DNA of 40,412 nt from an uncultured Flavobacteriales bacterium (GTDB taxonomy: Bacteria; Bacteroidota; Bacteroidia; Flavobacteriales_G; Salibacteraceae), in the NCBI GenBank assembly GCA_913062955.1, contig CAJXZP010000035.1:1-40412 (forward strand), given 5' to 3'. The notes below the pieces were generated by a model. It was not told the origin of the DNA. It did not search any database and saw only the letters and a list, made by a program, of their open reading frames with translations. The number at the start of each line of letters is the position of its first letter. Position 1 is the stretch's first letter. The translations under genes and the position numbers were made by a program. This document shows, piece by piece, positions 38,401 through 40,412 of the stretch.

Positions 38401-40412
38401 GGGTACGACTTCCTATACCAACCACTATGGTGGAATGGGGTATTACGGAGGTGGATTTGGGTATGGCTATGGATATCCTTACGGAGGTTCAAGTACCACC
38501 ACTACTTCTACCTATAGTTATCAAATTGGGACCGTAGTTATTGATCAATACGATAGTCAGTCCAAAAAATTGATTTGGGAAGGAGTCGCTCAAGGAGAGT
38601 TACAAAATGACAAATCAAAAAGGGAAGAACGTATCCAAAAAGATATGCAAAGAATGTTTGAGAATTACCCCATTGCAGCGGTAACAGCTTCAAATTAATA
38701 TTTCACATATGAAAAGAAAAAAGGTGCATTTATAATGCGCCTTTTTTTATGTCTTAATAATCGTTAAACTCACTGCTATTCTGCATTTAAAGATTAAATT
38801 TGGCCTCCTTAAAAAATTTTAAACATGGATCAAACCGCACCCAACTATATACAAATTGCAAACAAATGGGCTCAAGAACCATTTGATATCGCTACTCAAA
38901 ACGCTACCAAAGCCCTTATTGAAATGGGTGGAGATGCATTAGAGGAAGCATTCTATAAAAATATGGAATTCGGTACAGGTGGTATGCGGGGTATCATGGG
39001 TGTGGGAACCAATAGAATTAACAAATACACACTCGGGGGTGCTACACAAGCACTTAGTGACTATTTACTTCAATCTTTTCCGGAGAAAAAGCAAATTTCG
39101 GTGGCCATTGCATTCGACTGCCGAATTAATTCGGATGTATTCGCCCAATTAGTGGCAGATGTTCTTTCGTCTAATGGCATCAAAGTTTACTTATTTGAGT
39201 CACTTCGTCCGACCCCCGAACTTTCTTTTGCTATTCGTCATTTAAACTGTCAAGCAGGCATTGTTTTAACAGCATCGCATAATCCAAAAGAATACAACGG
39301 ATACAAAGTATATTGGGAAGATGGCGCACAATTGGTACCTCCCCACGATAAAGGGGTTATTGATTTAGCCAACACTATCCAAATCAAGGATATCCAATTT
39401 GAAGGAAACCCAGAATTAATTCAACTCATTGGTAAAGAAGTGGACGAAGCCTTTCTGGAAGGTGTTATGCGTCAATCTTTAACCAATGAAGGAAAAGACA
39501 AGCTTAAAATTGTTTTTACCTCTCTTCATGGTACATCCATAATGGGTATGCCACAAGCTTTGGCCAAAGCCGGTTTTAGCGATGTAAGCATTGTCGAAGA
39601 GCAAGCGACTCCAGACGGAACTTTTCCAACGGTAATTTCGCCCAACCCAGAAGAACCAGAAGCCCTTTCTATGGCGATTGCTAAAGCCAATGTTTTAGGA
39701 GCTGATTTAGTTATTGGTACCGATCCAGATGCGGATAGAATTGGGATTGCGGTTAGAAACAACGCAGGCGAAATGCAAATCATGAACGGTAATCAAACCG
39801 CTTCTATGATGACTTGGTATTTGTTGAAAGAATGGAAAAAACAAGGAAAACTTACGGGAAAGGAATTCATTTGCCAAACCATTGTAACGACCAATTTAAT
39901 GAATGACATTGGGGATGCATATGGGGTAGATACGGAAATCACCCTTACTGGATTTAAATGGATTGCAGAAGCGATTCGTAAAAATGAAGGGATCAAAACC
40001 TATGTGGGTGGTGGCGAAGAAAGCTTTGGGTATATGGTGGGCGATTTTGTGAGAGATAAAGATTCTATTTCAAGTGCCATCATTGTGGCTGAAATGGCTG
40101 CGCAAGCCAAAGCCAATGGATCTAGTTTTTACAATCAGGTACTTGAAATGTACACGAAATTTGGATTGTATCATGAAGGCCTAGTGTCTATTGTGAAAGC
40201 GGGAAAATCAGGGAGTGAAGAAATCGGTCAAATGATGGCAGACTTACGGGCTAACCCTCCCAAATCATTAGGGGGATCTGCGGTCATAAAAATGGATGAT
40301 GTAAAATCGGGTGAATCGAAAGATTTAGTCTCCGGGACCACTACTCCATTAGATTTACCTTCTTCTAATGTCCTTCAATTTTACTTAGAAAACGGAGGAA
40401 AAGTAACGGCTC

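Overview
The window looks like chromosomal DNA of a Bacteroidota member, probably a Flavobacteriales relative. The evidence is AT-rich sequence, four secreted proteins ending in a type IX secretion (T9SS) sorting domain with a 'PNP' signature, a BtuB-like TonB receptor with a DUF5074 lipoprotein partner, hybrid PAS histidine kinases, few Shine-Dalgarno sequences, and several start sites preceded by the Bacteroidota -7 element TAnnTTTG. No rRNA, tRNA, CRISPR array, phage or intact insertion sequence was seen.

Layout. 0.1-3.3 kb is a plus-strand trio: an MbnP-like protein, an MbnH-like di-haem enzyme and a YHYH-domain T9SS protein, closed by a bidirectional terminator. It is probably a copper-related extracytoplasmic unit. 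3.3-7.3 kb (minus strand) is CheD followed by a 1141-residue hybrid kinase; the kinase coiled coil carries six heptads that resemble chemoreceptor modification sites. 7.7-10.2 kb holds a small barrel-like protein and the Ada repair protein with a PEP-mutase-family enzyme. 10.5-11.9 kb is an ECF sigma operon behind a textbook ECF promoter (GTAAC-N16-CGTC). 12.0-14.3 kb has two secreted proteins, one of them an EEP nuclease with a T9SS tail. 14.6-16.9 kb is a hydrolase plus membrane-protein pair, divergent from a membrane LytTR regulator, with three 20-bp-spaced repeats between them.

16.9-24.1 kb is a patchy region. It has a MarR / YcaC-like hydrolase / pirin / small membrane protein group with a shared operator in front of both transcription units, a methyltransferase, a type II NADH dehydrogenase, small unknown genes, and three decayed genes. 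One of these is the C-terminal half of an NrfD/HybB-type quinone-interacting membrane subunit. 24.3-28.5 kb has ssb and two tandem TMTC-like membrane proteins with TPR tails.

28.5-34.6 kb is a cobalamin-riboswitch-controlled operon on the minus strand: a tandem-DUF4465 T9SS protein, a second T9SS surface protein, a BtuB-like TonB receptor and a BtuG-like DUF5074 lipoprotein. This is a vitamin B12 capture and import locus that uses T9SS-exported surface proteins, and it has a strong hairpin/terminator after its first gene. 34.7-40.4 kb holds an outer-membrane protein, an NRDE-family protein, fused formimidoyltransferase-cyclodeaminase (histidine degradation), a DUF4136 lipoprotein and the start of a phosphoglucomutase that runs off the window.

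The best candidates for undescribed biology are the CheD-kinase pair with its receptor-like heptads, the B12 locus with T9SS cargo and an internal hairpin, and the MbnP/MbnH/YHYH unit.
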